A program made the translations under genes and the position numbers. Under the pieces are notes generated by a model that saw only the letters and a program-made list of their open reading frames with translations, ran no database searches and had not been told where the DNA came from. From an uncultured Myxococcales bacterium (GTDB taxonomy: Bacteria > Myxococcota_A > UBA9042 > CAIXZC01), in contig CAITUV010000020.1 of the NCBI GenBank assembly GCA_903895725.1, positions 1 to 64,000 on the forward strand: 64,000 bases of DNA, in the 5' to 3' direction. Positions 1 through 8,570 of this stretch are shown here, piece after piece (within the stretch, counting starts at the first letter, position 1; each line of letters starts with the position of its first letter).

Positions 1-1712
1 ATCTCGATCTTCTCAATCTCCACCTGGTTCAGGTCTAGCTCGATTTCCGTGACCTTCACCTCGTACTCCCGCAGCGAGGCCTCGACGATCCGAAGCACCT
101 GCTGGATCTTGATGCCGATTTCGTTCATGCGCGCGATCTTGTCCGACTCCAGCATGGCCAGCTTTTCCTCGGCCCAGTCACCCAGCTCGGCGCGGCTGCG
201 GGACAGCTCCGTCTGCTCCTTCTCGATCTGGTGAATCGTCTTGTACAGCGTGTAAAACTCCACGTTGCTCAGGACCGGGTACAGCAGAGACTGGGGCAGC
301 GAGTACGAGCGGTCCCCATCCAGGATCTTCGTCAGGGCCATGTAGTACTCGGCCGGCGTCCGCATCGACTGCATGAACTGCGACAGCGGCACGCCCAGCA
401 CCGACACGTGGTTGCGGAACATGTCGATGGATTCCTTGGCGAAGTCGTACCGGCACATGTTCAGGTAGACCGTGGCCTCGAGGATCCAGAGCTCCGGGTA
501 GAAGTAATGATCGAAGTAAGGAGAATGCAGAGCGTGGAAGGTTCCGAGCGCCCTGGAATTGTCCCCCTTCACGAAGAAGCACCACCCCGACTCATAGAAC
601 GCCACCGGGAGCTGGAGCGATTCCTGCGGCACCTTCCGGTAGTAGAAGATGGCGGCATCATAGTCACCGGTCTCGTAGGCGATGCGGGCCAGGGCCATGT
701 AGGCCAGGTGGGAGACGCGGGCATCGGACTTGTTCTTCTCCTGGGCAAGAACCGCCTGCTGGAAGCTCTGGACCGCGGACTTGTACATCTGGTTGGCCAC
801 CTGGACCAGGCCGGTCAGGTAGAGCGAGCGGGCGTACTCGGGTGACGCCTCGCTGATCTGTTCGAAGTACTTGAGCGCCAGGCTATAATTCGCACCTTCG
901 AAAAAGAACTCACCCAGGAAGTAGTTGTACTCGTCCTGGAAGGTCTTGGAGAAATTGCCCACGAAGAAGTGGGTGAGCTGCTCGAGGTTGGGCGGGGAGA
1001 ACTCGACGAGCCGGCGCATCTCCCGGAGGTGCTGGAACGCAGGCTGGAAGAAAGCCCGGTCCGGCCCCAGGAGAACGATCTCGAGCAGCATGTCCGCCGC
1101 CGCGCGGTGCAGCCCGGCCTTGGCGAGCGCCAGGGCGATTCCGTAGTTCGCGTTGTAGTACTCGTCCGAGTCGGGCGGATAGTTCCCGTCGGCCACGAAC
1201 TTGCGGAAGTGCTTGATGGCCTCGACGTACTTCCCGTCCTCGGCCAGCTCCATCCCGGTCTTGAGCTGCCCCTGGGCAAAGGCCTTCTGCTGAGCCTTGA
1301 GGGCCTTGTCCTGCTCCTCCTTCAGGCGCAGGGCTTCGAGCCGGGCACGCTCGGCCTCGGCCCGGATCTCCTCCGGGGTCTTCTCCTGGACCGTGGGCTT
1401 CTCGTCGGGCTTCTTGTCCGGCTGCTCCACCGGCACTTCGGGTGTCGCGGTCCCGTAGCGCTGCGGCGTAGCCAGCATGAAGCGGATGACGGCCTCCGGT
1501 ACCCCGGCATTCTTCAGCTCGAGGATGTCATTGATCTCGAGGCTGAAGATGGTCTTGTCCTTCTCGATTGCCTTGATGATCTCGTCCGCGGAGATCCCCA
1601 GGTTCGACAGGGTGATGATCTCCTCTTTCGAAATGGCGAGTGCCTCTCTTCCGCCCGCGGTGATGCCAAGCAGAAAGGCAGCCAGCGCCATAAGGATGAT
1701 TCGCCTAGTCAT
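1..1712 (-). CDS. Secreted TPR-like repeat protein (partial, C-terminus beyond window)
   Basis: An open frame of 570 codons starts at ATG 1712 and runs off the left edge without a stop. The start is preceded by a GGGGGG run and gives a signal peptide (MTRRIILMALAAFLLG, cleavage near residue 26). A short helical module with an LKNAGVPEAVI motif follows, then a Pro/Glu/Lys-rich linker near residue 95, a charged helix, and a long run of helical TPR-like repeats (for example FEGANYSLALKYFEQISE and YETGDYDAAIFYYRKV). The visible end is coiled-coil-like. TPR proteins are protein-interaction scaffolds, so a periplasmic or envelope scaffold is likely. The gene leads into a beta-barrel and a vWA lipoprotein on the same strand with gaps of 62 and 79 bp, which suggests one operon. 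The precise function is not recognised. Confidence 0.85.
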   Translation of the reverse strand, partial: MTRRIILMALAAFLLGITAGGREALAISKEEIITLSNLGISADEIIKAIEKDKTIFSLEINDILELKNAGVPEAVIRFMLATPQRYGTATPEVPVEQPDKKPDEKPTVQEKTPEEIRAEAERARLEALRLKEEQDKALKAQQKAFAQGQLKTGMELAEDGKYVEAIKHFRKFVADGNYPPDSDEYYNANYGIALALAKAGLHRAAADMLLEIVLLGPDRAFFQPAFQHLREMRRLVEFSPPNLEQLTHFFVGNFSKTFQDEYNYFLGEFFFEGANYSLALKYFEQISEASPEYARSLYLTGLVQVANQMYKSAVQSFQQAVLAQEKNKSDARVSHLAYMALARIAYETGDYDAAIFYYRKVPQESLQLPVAFYESGWCFFVKGDNSRALGTFHALHSPYFDHYFYPELWILEATVYLNMCRYDFAKESIDMFRNHVSVLGVPLSQFMQSMRTPAEYYMALTKILDGDRSYSLPQSLLYPVLSNVEFYTLYKTIHQIEKEQTELSRSRAELGDWAEEKLAMLESDKIARMNEIGIKIQQVLRIVEASLREYEVKVTEIELDLNQVEIEKIE

Positions 1713-1774
1713 GTCACGCCCCCCGGTTCTGGTCTCGACTGATGAACGCCATGGGTCCAGTGCATCCGCTCTTC

Positions 1775-2479
1775 CTACAGGAAGAATGCGGCCCCCAGCG
1801 TCAGCTCCGCCGGGTAGGACACGCCCCCCTGCTCCGCGGCGAAGAAGTAATGCCGGTACTCGATGCGGGCTGCTAGCCAGTCAAGGAAGTACAGGCGAAC
1901 GCCCGTGCCGACGTTGGCAGCCACGTCGTACTTCTTCTTCCGATCGCCGCCTTCCTCACGGGTGGCCACTTCGGTCCCCATGGCCCCGACGCCCACCGCC
2001 AGGTGGAAGTCGAAGTGGAACAGCTTGGAGGTGAACAGGCCGATCTTCCCGTGCACCGGGCTCCACAAACCCTCGAGCCCCGCGGTCCACTCCAGCTTCT
2101 GCGGGAGGAACGTGTTGATCTGCACGTTGAAGTTCTCCGGATCGGAGAGGAAGCCCGACAGCTCCGACTCGACCGGGATGATGTAGGAGCCGAACAGCTC
2201 GATCCCGATGTCTTCGGAGAAGTAGTAGTCGTACCGCAGGCCGATCGGGTAGTACATCATGAACTCGTCGTTCGGGATGGTGCCCCCGTAGATGCCCAGC
2301 TCATGCCGGCCGTCCTTCTGGAACAGCCGCTTCTGGATCACCTTGACCTCCCGCTTCGCCCCCCAGTACTTGTCGAGGTACTTGTCCAGCACCCCGGCCT
2401 CCTGGGCGAAGGCGGACGACGCAAACAGGCCGATGAAGGCCGCCAGCACTCCGTGGACCACGAAATTTCTTCCCTTCAT
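1775..2479 (-). CDS. Outer membrane beta-barrel protein, myxobacterial type
   Basis: This 234-residue protein starts at ATG 2479, which follows GAGGAAG. A longer frame to 2524 exists but would bury the signal peptide. MKGRNFVVHGVLAAFIGLF ends in ASSAFA, a signal peptidase I site. The mature protein alternates hydrophobic and polar residues in short strands (RYDYYFSEDIGIELFGSY, GVRLYFLDWLAARIEYRHYF) and ends in GAAFFL, the aromatic/hydrophobic terminus typical of barrels inserted by Bam. The pattern matches the outer membrane beta-barrel family common in Myxococcota (TIGR04565-like), where it often neighbours TPR proteins. It sits between the TPR gene and the vWA lipoprotein gene. Substrate or partner is unknown; a structural or assembly role is as likely as transport. 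Confidence 0.8.
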   Translation of the reverse strand: MKGRNFVVHGVLAAFIGLFASSAFAQEAGVLDKYLDKYWGAKREVKVIQKRLFQKDGRHELGIYGGTIPNDEFMMYYPIGLRYDYYFSEDIGIELFGSYIIPVESELSGFLSDPENFNVQINTFLPQKLEWTAGLEGLWSPVHGKIGLFTSKLFHFDFHLAVGVGAMGTEVATREEGGDRKKKYDVAANVGTGVRLYFLDWLAARIEYRHYFFAAEQGGVSYPAELTLGAAFFL

Positions 2480-2558
2480 TTCTTCCTCTCCGTGCGCGAC
2501 ATCACGTTTGATTGCCTGGTGCACCTATGATCTCCGTGCGAACAGGTCGCCTAACACA

Positions 2559-4688
2559 TCACTCGGTCGGTTCTTCAACCGGCGGCTCCTCGGCCGGCGG
2601 TGCCTCAGCCCCCGGGGGCGGGAAGCAGTTCTTTCCGCCGCAATCCCAGTCATCCGGGTACGAGAGATCCGCCACGTTGGCATACTTCAGGTTTGGCTGC
2701 AGATTCTCCCACGTGCAGCCGACCTCCGCCTTGACCTTCAGGGTGGCCCAGTAGACCCACTTGCTCGTCGGGTCGTCCGGGTTCTCCCGCGTCCAGCCCT
2801 TTCCTTCATCATAGAAGAAGCACGCGGCCGCCAACCCCTCGGGCTTGGCCACTTCGTCGGGAACCTCGGGCGGAAGCGGAGGAGCGCAATTGCCCTGGCA
2901 GCACACCGTCGGCACGCCGGCCAGCTCCACCGTCTTGGTATCGGTCTGCGTGCCCGAGCCCGTCTTGGTCTCGACTTGCACCTTGATGTACACGGTCTGG
3001 GCCCCGCAGCTGCTCTTGTCCCCGTTCTCCAGCCAGGAGAGCGTGCTCTTGCAGGTCAGGGTCTGGGAATCGCACCACCACTGCTGCGTCGAGCACTGAT
3101 TGAACGGCTCATCCGCAGGGCAGGTATCCTTGCCCGGGTCGCACTCCTTGCGCACCGAGACCCGCCGATCGGCAAACGACTCCTCACCCTCGACGTCGAT
3201 GGTACCGACCTTGAACGCAAACAGGTCCTCCTTGCTCACCAGCAGCTTGTCCGTGCCCGGAAGAACCTTGCCGTCCCCCTGGAGAGCGTAAACATAGCCC
3301 ACCTTCGGGTCGTTGCCCTTCTTCATCGTCGCCAGGTTGACCGTGGCCCGCCAGTACCCGCGGAACGTGTATCGGATGCGCATCAGCGACTTGCCCAGCA
3401 CGTCCTGCAGATTGGCCTTCGGGATGTCCTGCGAGTTGACGAACATGTACTGGCCGCCGGTCGCACAGGCAACTTCCTGCTGCCGGGGATCCCGCTCCGT
3501 GTACCCCTTCGATTCCATCTGGACGAAGTGCACCGGAATCCGGTCGGCCGGCTCCTGAGCCTCGATGAACTGCCGCACCGTGTCGAACGACGTATTGTAA
3601 GACAGGCACTGGTTGCTGCACTGGTTGAGGTCGGTCGAGGGGCCGCACGTATCCGGGCCGTCCCCCACCACCACGATGTGCTTGTACGCGGCCTTGGTCA
3701 GTGCGCCGGGCAGCGACCCGAGAGGCTTGCCGTTCTCGTCCACCCAGTAGGCCTTGTCCCCCTGCAGGTAGCGGTACGCCACGTCCACTGCGTACCAGAG
3801 CGGCGTGCGCCCCTTCTCCTCTCCCTTGATGGAATCCAGGGCCGAGAACCCCCCGCCGTTGCCAAGGATCAGATCCCGGTTGTTCCCGAAGCACTCCCGC
3901 ATCTTCGTCGCCAGGTCGGCGTCCGGCGCGGACGGCAGCGTGCACACCATGTCGAACTTGCTCTCGCTGAACGCGAACACCACCACCGGATCCTCGTCGT
4001 TCATGTTCCGGATGAGCGCCTCTACCGCTGCGAACCGGGCACCTCCCGAATCCGATGCATTCTTGCCGTAGTCCACGCCCGACAGCTTGGACGACACGTT
4101 GGCGAAGTTGTCCTCCGCATACGGCGGGACCGGATCCACCAGCCCCTTCATCGACCCGCTCATGTCGATGAGGATTGCCAGGGCGACGGTCCCCTTGTTG
4201 TCGAGCTCAGGCTTGAAGTAGGAGTGGAAGTCGATGCTCTGGATGTCCACCGGGCCGCCCACCGGGCCGTTGCACGAGTACAGATCTTCGTCGGGGTACG
4301 GCTCCATGCAGGTCAGATTCAGCGAGAACAGCTTGGGAGTGACCCGCTCGGACTCGATGAACTTGTTGTCCACGAAGTCCCCCGGCTTGATCGACATGTC
4401 GCGGTCGGCCGAGTCCCCCTTCTTCTGCGTGCCCTGGAACAGCATGTTGAACTGCACGCCGGCGGGGTCGTTGGCGACGTCCCGGCACATCGACGAGTAC
4501 GCAGCACCGCTGCCGTCCTCGCCGCCCATCTTCATGGGGACCGAGCTCAGGACGTACAGCGAGTCCCACTTGACCTGGTCGACGTACAGGATTGCGGTGG
4601 CATCACAGCCTGCCAGGACCGCATAGACGGTCAGGAGGAGGAATCCCCCACTCAGAGAGAAAGAGCCTTTTCTCGGTGCCACTTTCAT
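2559..4688 (-). CDS. vWA-domain lipoprotein
   Basis: This is a 709-residue lipoprotein with lipobox LAGC (Cys28). Start ATG 4688 is preceded by GAGG; an upstream in-frame start at 4748 would give an unnatural leader. A von Willebrand factor A domain begins near residue 168 with an intact MIDAS motif DMSGS (Asp175, Ser177, Ser179), so metal-dependent ligand binding is plausible. Later segments include GDGPDTCGPS and many cysteines, with a Pro/Glu-rich tail. A surface or periplasmic binding role is inferred. It is first in a likely operon with the beta-barrel and TPR genes downstream. A good promoter (TTGACT, 17 bp, GAGAAT) lies about 80 bp upstream. Confidence 0.85.
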   Translation of the reverse strand: MKVAPRKGSFSLSGGFLLLTVYAVLAGCDATAILYVDQVKWDSLYVLSSVPMKMGGEDGSGAAYSSMCRDVANDPAGVQFNMLFQGTQKKGDSADRDMSIKPGDFVDNKFIESERVTPKLFSLNLTCMEPYPDEDLYSCNGPVGGPVDIQSIDFHSYFKPELDNKGTVALAILIDMSGSMKGLVDPVPPYAEDNFANVSSKLSGVDYGKNASDSGGARFAAVEALIRNMNDEDPVVVFAFSESKFDMVCTLPSAPDADLATKMRECFGNNRDLILGNGGGFSALDSIKGEEKGRTPLWYAVDVAYRYLQGDKAYWVDENGKPLGSLPGALTKAAYKHIVVVGDGPDTCGPSTDLNQCSNQCLSYNTSFDTVRQFIEAQEPADRIPVHFVQMESKGYTERDPRQQEVACATGGQYMFVNSQDIPKANLQDVLGKSLMRIRYTFRGYWRATVNLATMKKGNDPKVGYVYALQGDGKVLPGTDKLLVSKEDLFAFKVGTIDVEGEESFADRRVSVRKECDPGKDTCPADEPFNQCSTQQWWCDSQTLTCKSTLSWLENGDKSSCGAQTVYIKVQVETKTGSGTQTDTKTVELAGVPTVCCQGNCAPPLPPEVPDEVAKPEGLAAACFFYDEGKGWTRENPDDPTSKWVYWATLKVKAEVGCTWENLQPNLKYANVADLSYPDDWDCGGKNCFPPPGAEAPPAEEPPVEEPTE

Positions 4689-4771
4689 GAAGCGCCTCAC
4701 CCTCGGTTCCAGACATTCAAGGCACGGGAGCAGGTGGGCGCAGCCCAACCCGTCATCCCATATCTTTCGGG

Positions 4772-4800
4772 ATTCTCGTGCTGCGGGCGTGCAAAGTCAA
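4772..4800 (-). promoter_or_regulatory. Predicted sigma70-type promoter for the vWA/barrel/TPR operon
   Basis: On the minus strand TTGACT (4800-4795) and GAGAAT (4777-4772) are separated by 17 bp. Transcription would begin near 4765, giving a leader of about 77 nt before ATG 4688. The 4689-4960 gap otherwise holds only this and the divergent promoter. Confidence 0.45.
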
Positions 4801-4906
4801 CGGTTTTTTTGGTCCGATGGCATGCCGTTTTCCGCAGCCATGCCGCGGCGCATCGAAGCGGCGGGAGACAGAGCCCCTGAGATTGCTTTGGGGACTTGTC
4901 GCACAG

Positions 4907-4936
4907 TTGACAAACCAGCCCACCTTGGGGTAGTCA
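4907..4936 (+). promoter_or_regulatory. Predicted promoter for the FHA-GAF histidine kinase
   Basis: A perfect TTGACA (4907-4912) is followed after 18 bp by TAGTCA (4931-4936), a weak -10. The start codon is at 4961. Confidence 0.35.
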
Positions 4937-4960
4937 CACAGTGGGTTTGAAGGAGTTCCG

Positions 4961-6694
4961 ATGGCCAAGTTGACCGTTCTCAACGGGCAGTTCGAAGGAG
5001 CCGTGCTCGAGCTCACCGAAGGGTTCAGCATCGGCCGGGCGCAGGAATGCTCCCTGTTCCTTCCCGATCCTCAGGTTTCCCGAAAGCACGTTTTCTTCAC
5101 CCGCGGGGACGGCGGCTGGTGGGTCAATGACAACGGAAGCCACAACGGCGCCTTCGTCAACGAAATCCGGGTCGAGCGCCGGCGGATGCTGCGGGATGCG
5201 GACGTCCTGCGGATCGGCGGCACGCGCATCGAGGTCACCCTGCCCGATGCCTCCGCCGAAGCGGCCGGCGCACGAATCCAGTATGACGAGGAAACGACCG
5301 GTCTGACCATGACCGTGGAGCGCGACGCCCGCTCCCTGGCACCGCCCACGATCGATGCCCTCTCCTCTGCCGAGAAATCGGTCGACGGATTCTCCTTCTC
5401 GAGCATGGAGGAGTTGCGAAAGGCGCCGGACAAAAGCCTGAAGTTCGTCCTGTCCAATGCCCGGCGGTTCGCCATCCTGTTCCATCTGGCACGAGGGCTC
5501 CAGGGCCAGACCAACCTCGAGAAGCTGCTCGGCGTCATGATGGACCACGTGTTCCGGGTCATGCGAGCCGACCGGGGAGACATCATCCTCGTCGAGCCCG
5601 ACTCGGGGCAGCTCGTCCCCGTCCTCTCGGTAGCCCGCGACGGCAGCCGCTCCGACACGGTCCGCCTCAGCCGCACCGTCATCGGCATGGCACTCAACAG
5701 CCGCGTCGCCGTGATCTCGACCGATGCCCGCTCCGACCCTCGTCTCGCCTCCTCCGAGAGCATCATCCTCTACGGGATGCGCTCCATCATGTGTGTTCCC
5801 ATGATCTCCATGGAGCGCGTCATCGGCATCGTCCAGGTCGTCAACAACGCAGACCTGGCCGCATTTGCCGAGGACGATCTCTACCTGCTCACCGTCATCG
5901 CCAGCCTGGCTGCCGTCTCCATCGAAAACGCCAGGCTCTACGAGAAGCAGAAGCAGGCCCTCGAGCAGCTCCAGAAGGCCCACGAGGAGCTCAAGCGCAC
6001 CCAGGAGGAGCTCATCCGGTCCGAGAAGCTCGCCACCGTGGGGCAGCTCGCCTCGGGCATGGCCCACGAGATCAAGAACTCCCTCGGGCCCATGGCCCTC
6101 GTCCATCTGCTCAAAGAGCGTCACCCCGACGACGACGTGCTCCAGGAATATGCATCCGTGATCCTCGAGTCGCACAACCGGATCCTCTCGCTCGTCAACG
6201 AGGTCCGCAACTTCACCAGCCAGGGGGCTGCAGCGGCCCGATTCGAGATGACCCGCCGGCCCCTCCGGGAGCTGCTCGAGTCCACCATCAACTTCCTCAA
6301 GTTCGACCGCGACGTGAAGCGGGCTGCCGTCCGTCTCCAGATCATCGACGAGCTCGACACCCGCTACTCCATGGATCGGATGAAGCAGGTGATCATCAAC
6401 CTGGTTCGCAATTCCGCCCAGGCACTCCCGGAGCAGGGGGGACGCATCGACGTCGTTCTCCAGCGCGAGGAAGACCGGGCCGTGATCAAGGTGGTCGACA
6501 ACGGCCACGGGATCCCGGCCGAAATCATGGACAAGATCTGGACCCCCTTCTTCTCCACCAAGGGGGGCTCCGGCATGGGTCTCGGCCTCGGTATCAGCAA
6601 GATGATCATCGAGCAGCACGAGGGAACCATCAGCTGCCAGAGCACCGACGGCCGTGGTACGGTGATGAGCATCTCGCTGCCGCTGGTGGCATAG
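4961..6694 (+). CDS. FHA-GAF sensor histidine kinase
   Basis: A 577-residue cytoplasmic kinase with no membrane segment. An N-terminal FHA phosphothreonine-binding domain (about residues 5-95) has SIGRAQEC, SRKHVFF and DNGSHNG. A GAF domain spans about 170-325 and a coiled coil 325-352. HisKA carries phosphoacceptor His369 in MAHEIKNSLG. HATPase_c has its N-box near 478-488 (IINLVRNSAQA), G1 DNGHG at 513-517 and the glycine-rich lid GMGLGLGISK. All catalytic boxes are intact, so it should autophosphorylate. The FHA domain implies input from Ser/Thr-phosphorylated proteins, linking it to the Hanks kinases frequent in such genomes. No response regulator is adjacent, so its partner lies elsewhere. 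It converges on truD with 30 bp between stops. Confidence 0.95.
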   Translation: MAKLTVLNGQFEGAVLELTEGFSIGRAQECSLFLPDPQVSRKHVFFTRGDGGWWVNDNGSHNGAFVNEIRVERRRMLRDADVLRIGGTRIEVTLPDASAEAAGARIQYDEETTGLTMTVERDARSLAPPTIDALSSAEKSVDGFSFSSMEELRKAPDKSLKFVLSNARRFAILFHLARGLQGQTNLEKLLGVMMDHVFRVMRADRGDIILVEPDSGQLVPVLSVARDGSRSDTVRLSRTVIGMALNSRVAVISTDARSDPRLASSESIILYGMRSIMCVPMISMERVIGIVQVVNNADLAAFAEDDLYLLTVIASLAAVSIENARLYEKQKQALEQLQKAHEELKRTQEELIRSEKLATVGQLASGMAHEIKNSLGPMALVHLLKERHPDDDVLQEYASVILESHNRILSLVNEVRNFTSQGAAAARFEMTRRPLRELLESTINFLKFDRDVKRAAVRLQIIDELDTRYSMDRMKQVIINLVRNSAQALPEQGGRIDVVLQREEDRAVIKVVDNGHGIPAEIMDKIWTPFFSTKGGSGMGLGLGISKMIIEQHEGTISCQSTDGRGTVMSISLPLVA

Positions 6695-6724
6695 ACAGGA
6701 TAGGCCGGGGCTGGGGGCTCGGGG

Positions 6725-7777
6725 CTACAGCTCCCGCTTCACGATCTCCCGAAGAACGATGGTGGCGAAGCATCCCTTGGGCAGGCGGAACGACAGGAGG
6801 ATTCCGGCCGGGTCCTCGGAAACCGAGCACTCGTCGGGGAACACGAGCAAGTTCCTTCTCGACCCCCAACCGATGGCCTGGAACTCGTCGAAAGCGGACG
6901 GAGCGATGCCGTACTTCGACAGCACGTCGAGCTCCAGCTCCCGGACGCGGCCCTCCCCCCACATCAGCCCCCGGCCGTACACCGGCCCGGTCACGGCCAG
7001 CTTCTTTCCGTCCACGTCGATGGCCCGCCATCGGGCACCGGCGATGAGCAGGGTGTCGGAAGCGATTTCCCGCAGCACGTCTCCGGTCAGAACCCGCCGC
7101 AGCAGCCCCCGCTCGATCCGGGCCAGCGCATAGGCGTTGAACAGGTAGGACTGGAACGCCGAGATCACGAATCGGCGCTTGAGACGGGACAGGCCGGTCA
7201 CCTCGCGCTCGCCCAGGACCACCTGTCGCCCCGTTTCCACGGCCGACAGGTCCTTGCCGAACCGCTGGTTGCCGTGGACGTTGGCCAGCCCCTCCTTCGC
7301 CAGCCGCTCGAGGCCCGTTCGAGCCGTCTCCAGGCTGTCGGGCGAGGCCCCGCGCAGCCGGATGACGAACCGGTTCCCAAGCAGATCCCCCGGCTTGAGG
7401 AACACCGAATCGAGCGCGCTCTCCAGCACGACCGAGTTTGGCCCCTCCACGGAGGAAAGACGGTCCCTGCACGAAGCCGGGACCGTCAGCCACTGCCGGG
7501 TCACCGCCTGCTTGTCCTTCAGGCCGGCGTACCCGATGAGGGTCTCGTCGATCCCGAGCTGAGTCGTCAGGTGCCGAATCAGGGTCTCCATGTCCCAGCC
7601 CCGCTTCTCCACCAGGATGCGCAGGTACTGCCCCTCTCCGGTCGGTGCCTGCAGCGGGATCTCCTCCACCACGAAGTCCTCCCAGCGTGCCTTGACCTTC
7701 CCGCCGACGGCAGGCAGGTCGGGAAGTGCGAACGGGAACTCGATCGACTCAAGCTTCCTCTTGCGGGCCATCCTCAA
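6725..7777 (-). CDS. truD: tRNA pseudouridine(13) synthase TruD
   Basis: A 350-residue enzyme that isomerises U13 of tRNA to pseudouridine. The TruD catalytic motif GYAGLKDKQAVTRQW places the nucleophilic Asp at residue 88, and NVHGNQRFGK matches the second family signature. Length is typical. The start at 7777 overlaps the 3' end of the upstream gene (stop at 7749) by 29 bp; Met3 at 7771 is an alternative. Overlap suggests translational coupling. It is last in a minus-strand run of four genes (14073 to 6725), an unusual setting because the others are envelope or unknown genes. Confidence 0.95.
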   Translation of the reverse strand: MRMARKRKLESIEFPFALPDLPAVGGKVKARWEDFVVEEIPLQAPTGEGQYLRILVEKRGWDMETLIRHLTTQLGIDETLIGYAGLKDKQAVTRQWLTVPASCRDRLSSVEGPNSVVLESALDSVFLKPGDLLGNRFVIRLRGASPDSLETARTGLERLAKEGLANVHGNQRFGKDLSAVETGRQVVLGEREVTGLSRLKRRFVISAFQSYLFNAYALARIERGLLRRVLTGDVLREIASDTLLIAGARWRAIDVDGKKLAVTGPVYGRGLMWGEGRVRELELDVLSKYGIAPSAFDEFQAIGWGSRRNLLVFPDECSVSEDPAGILLSFRLPKGCFATIVLREIVKREL

Positions 7778-8570
7778 CCTCGTTCTTCGAAATGACGGAG
7801 TCGGATACCATCCTCTCCGCGACGTTCAACGACCCTCTCCGCAGCCCGAGCAGCTCCGTCGCCGCCTGTCGGATGATCTCATGGGTGCTCGATCCGGACC
7901 GGATCTTCTGGAGCACGGTATCGGTCAGGAGCGGCAGGTAAGCTGCGGCCACGTGCACCGGCGAATATGGATTCCTGGCGATGGCCTCCTGCACCCGGGG
8001 GCTGAGCGACCACCGCCGATGGCGGGCCACCAGGAGCAGAAGCTGAGGCGACGTGGGCCGCCGGGCCGACCAGGTCACGACATCGTCCTCGGTCACGAGC
8101 GGGTTGTCCAGCAGGATCCCCACTACCGACGGGTCCCCGTCCCGGGCCAGCCGCAGCAGCAGCTCACGGCTGTGCAGCCGCGCCTTCCACTTCTTCATGC
8201 CGAGGGGCATGTCCTCGATGACCGGGTCGGGCGTCCGGTCTCCATCCCGGGGCTTCCGCAGGGCAGGCAGGGGCAGCAGATACCTCACGAGCGATGCTTC
8301 TCCCCGTGCGGCAAGCGCACTATAGACCTGCTGGCGGACATCCTCGGGTACCTCCCCGGGGGCCAGGCAGATTCGAACCACGGCACAAAAGACCAGACGC
8401 CCACGCTCCTCCCGTCCCCGTCGCCCCAGTGTGGCGAGCAGCTCGGCCAGAAGCTCCACCGGCCGCTCGGAGAGGATTTCCCGGGCCAGGGCCTCCACGA
8501 GCTGGGGATCGGCCACGTTGGCGAGCCTCCGCACGAGCTGGCGGATGCGGACCTCATGGGTCGCGGGCAT
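7749..8570 (-). CDS. Hypothetical helical-repeat protein
   Basis: A 273-residue protein without signal peptide or membrane segment. It is rich in Leu, Arg and Ala and looks like stacked helices reminiscent of HEAT/armadillo or DUF2336-like folds (LLRLARDGDPSVVGILLDNP; AIARNPYSPVHVAAAYL). A protein-interaction role is possible, but no family is recognised with certainty. It overlaps the upstream beta-propeller gene by 17 bp and truD by 29 bp, so all three are probably translated from one message. Confidence 0.8.
   Translation of the reverse strand: MPATHEVRIRQLVRRLANVADPQLVEALAREILSERPVELLAELLATLGRRGREERGRLVFCAVVRICLAPGEVPEDVRQQVYSALAARGEASLVRYLLPLPALRKPRDGDRTPDPVIEDMPLGMKKWKARLHSRELLLRLARDGDPSVVGILLDNPLVTEDDVVTWSARRPTSPQLLLLVARHRRWSLSPRVQEAIARNPYSPVHVAAAYLPLLTDTVLQKIRSGSSTHEIIRQAATELLGLRRGSLNVAERMVSDSVISKNEVEDGPQEEA

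Noticed and set aside
2292..4880. Plus-strand open frame of 862 codons opposite the vWA lipoprotein
   Set aside because: His/Arg/Leu-rich shadow without ribosome site; the opposite strand has a clear lipobox and vWA domain.
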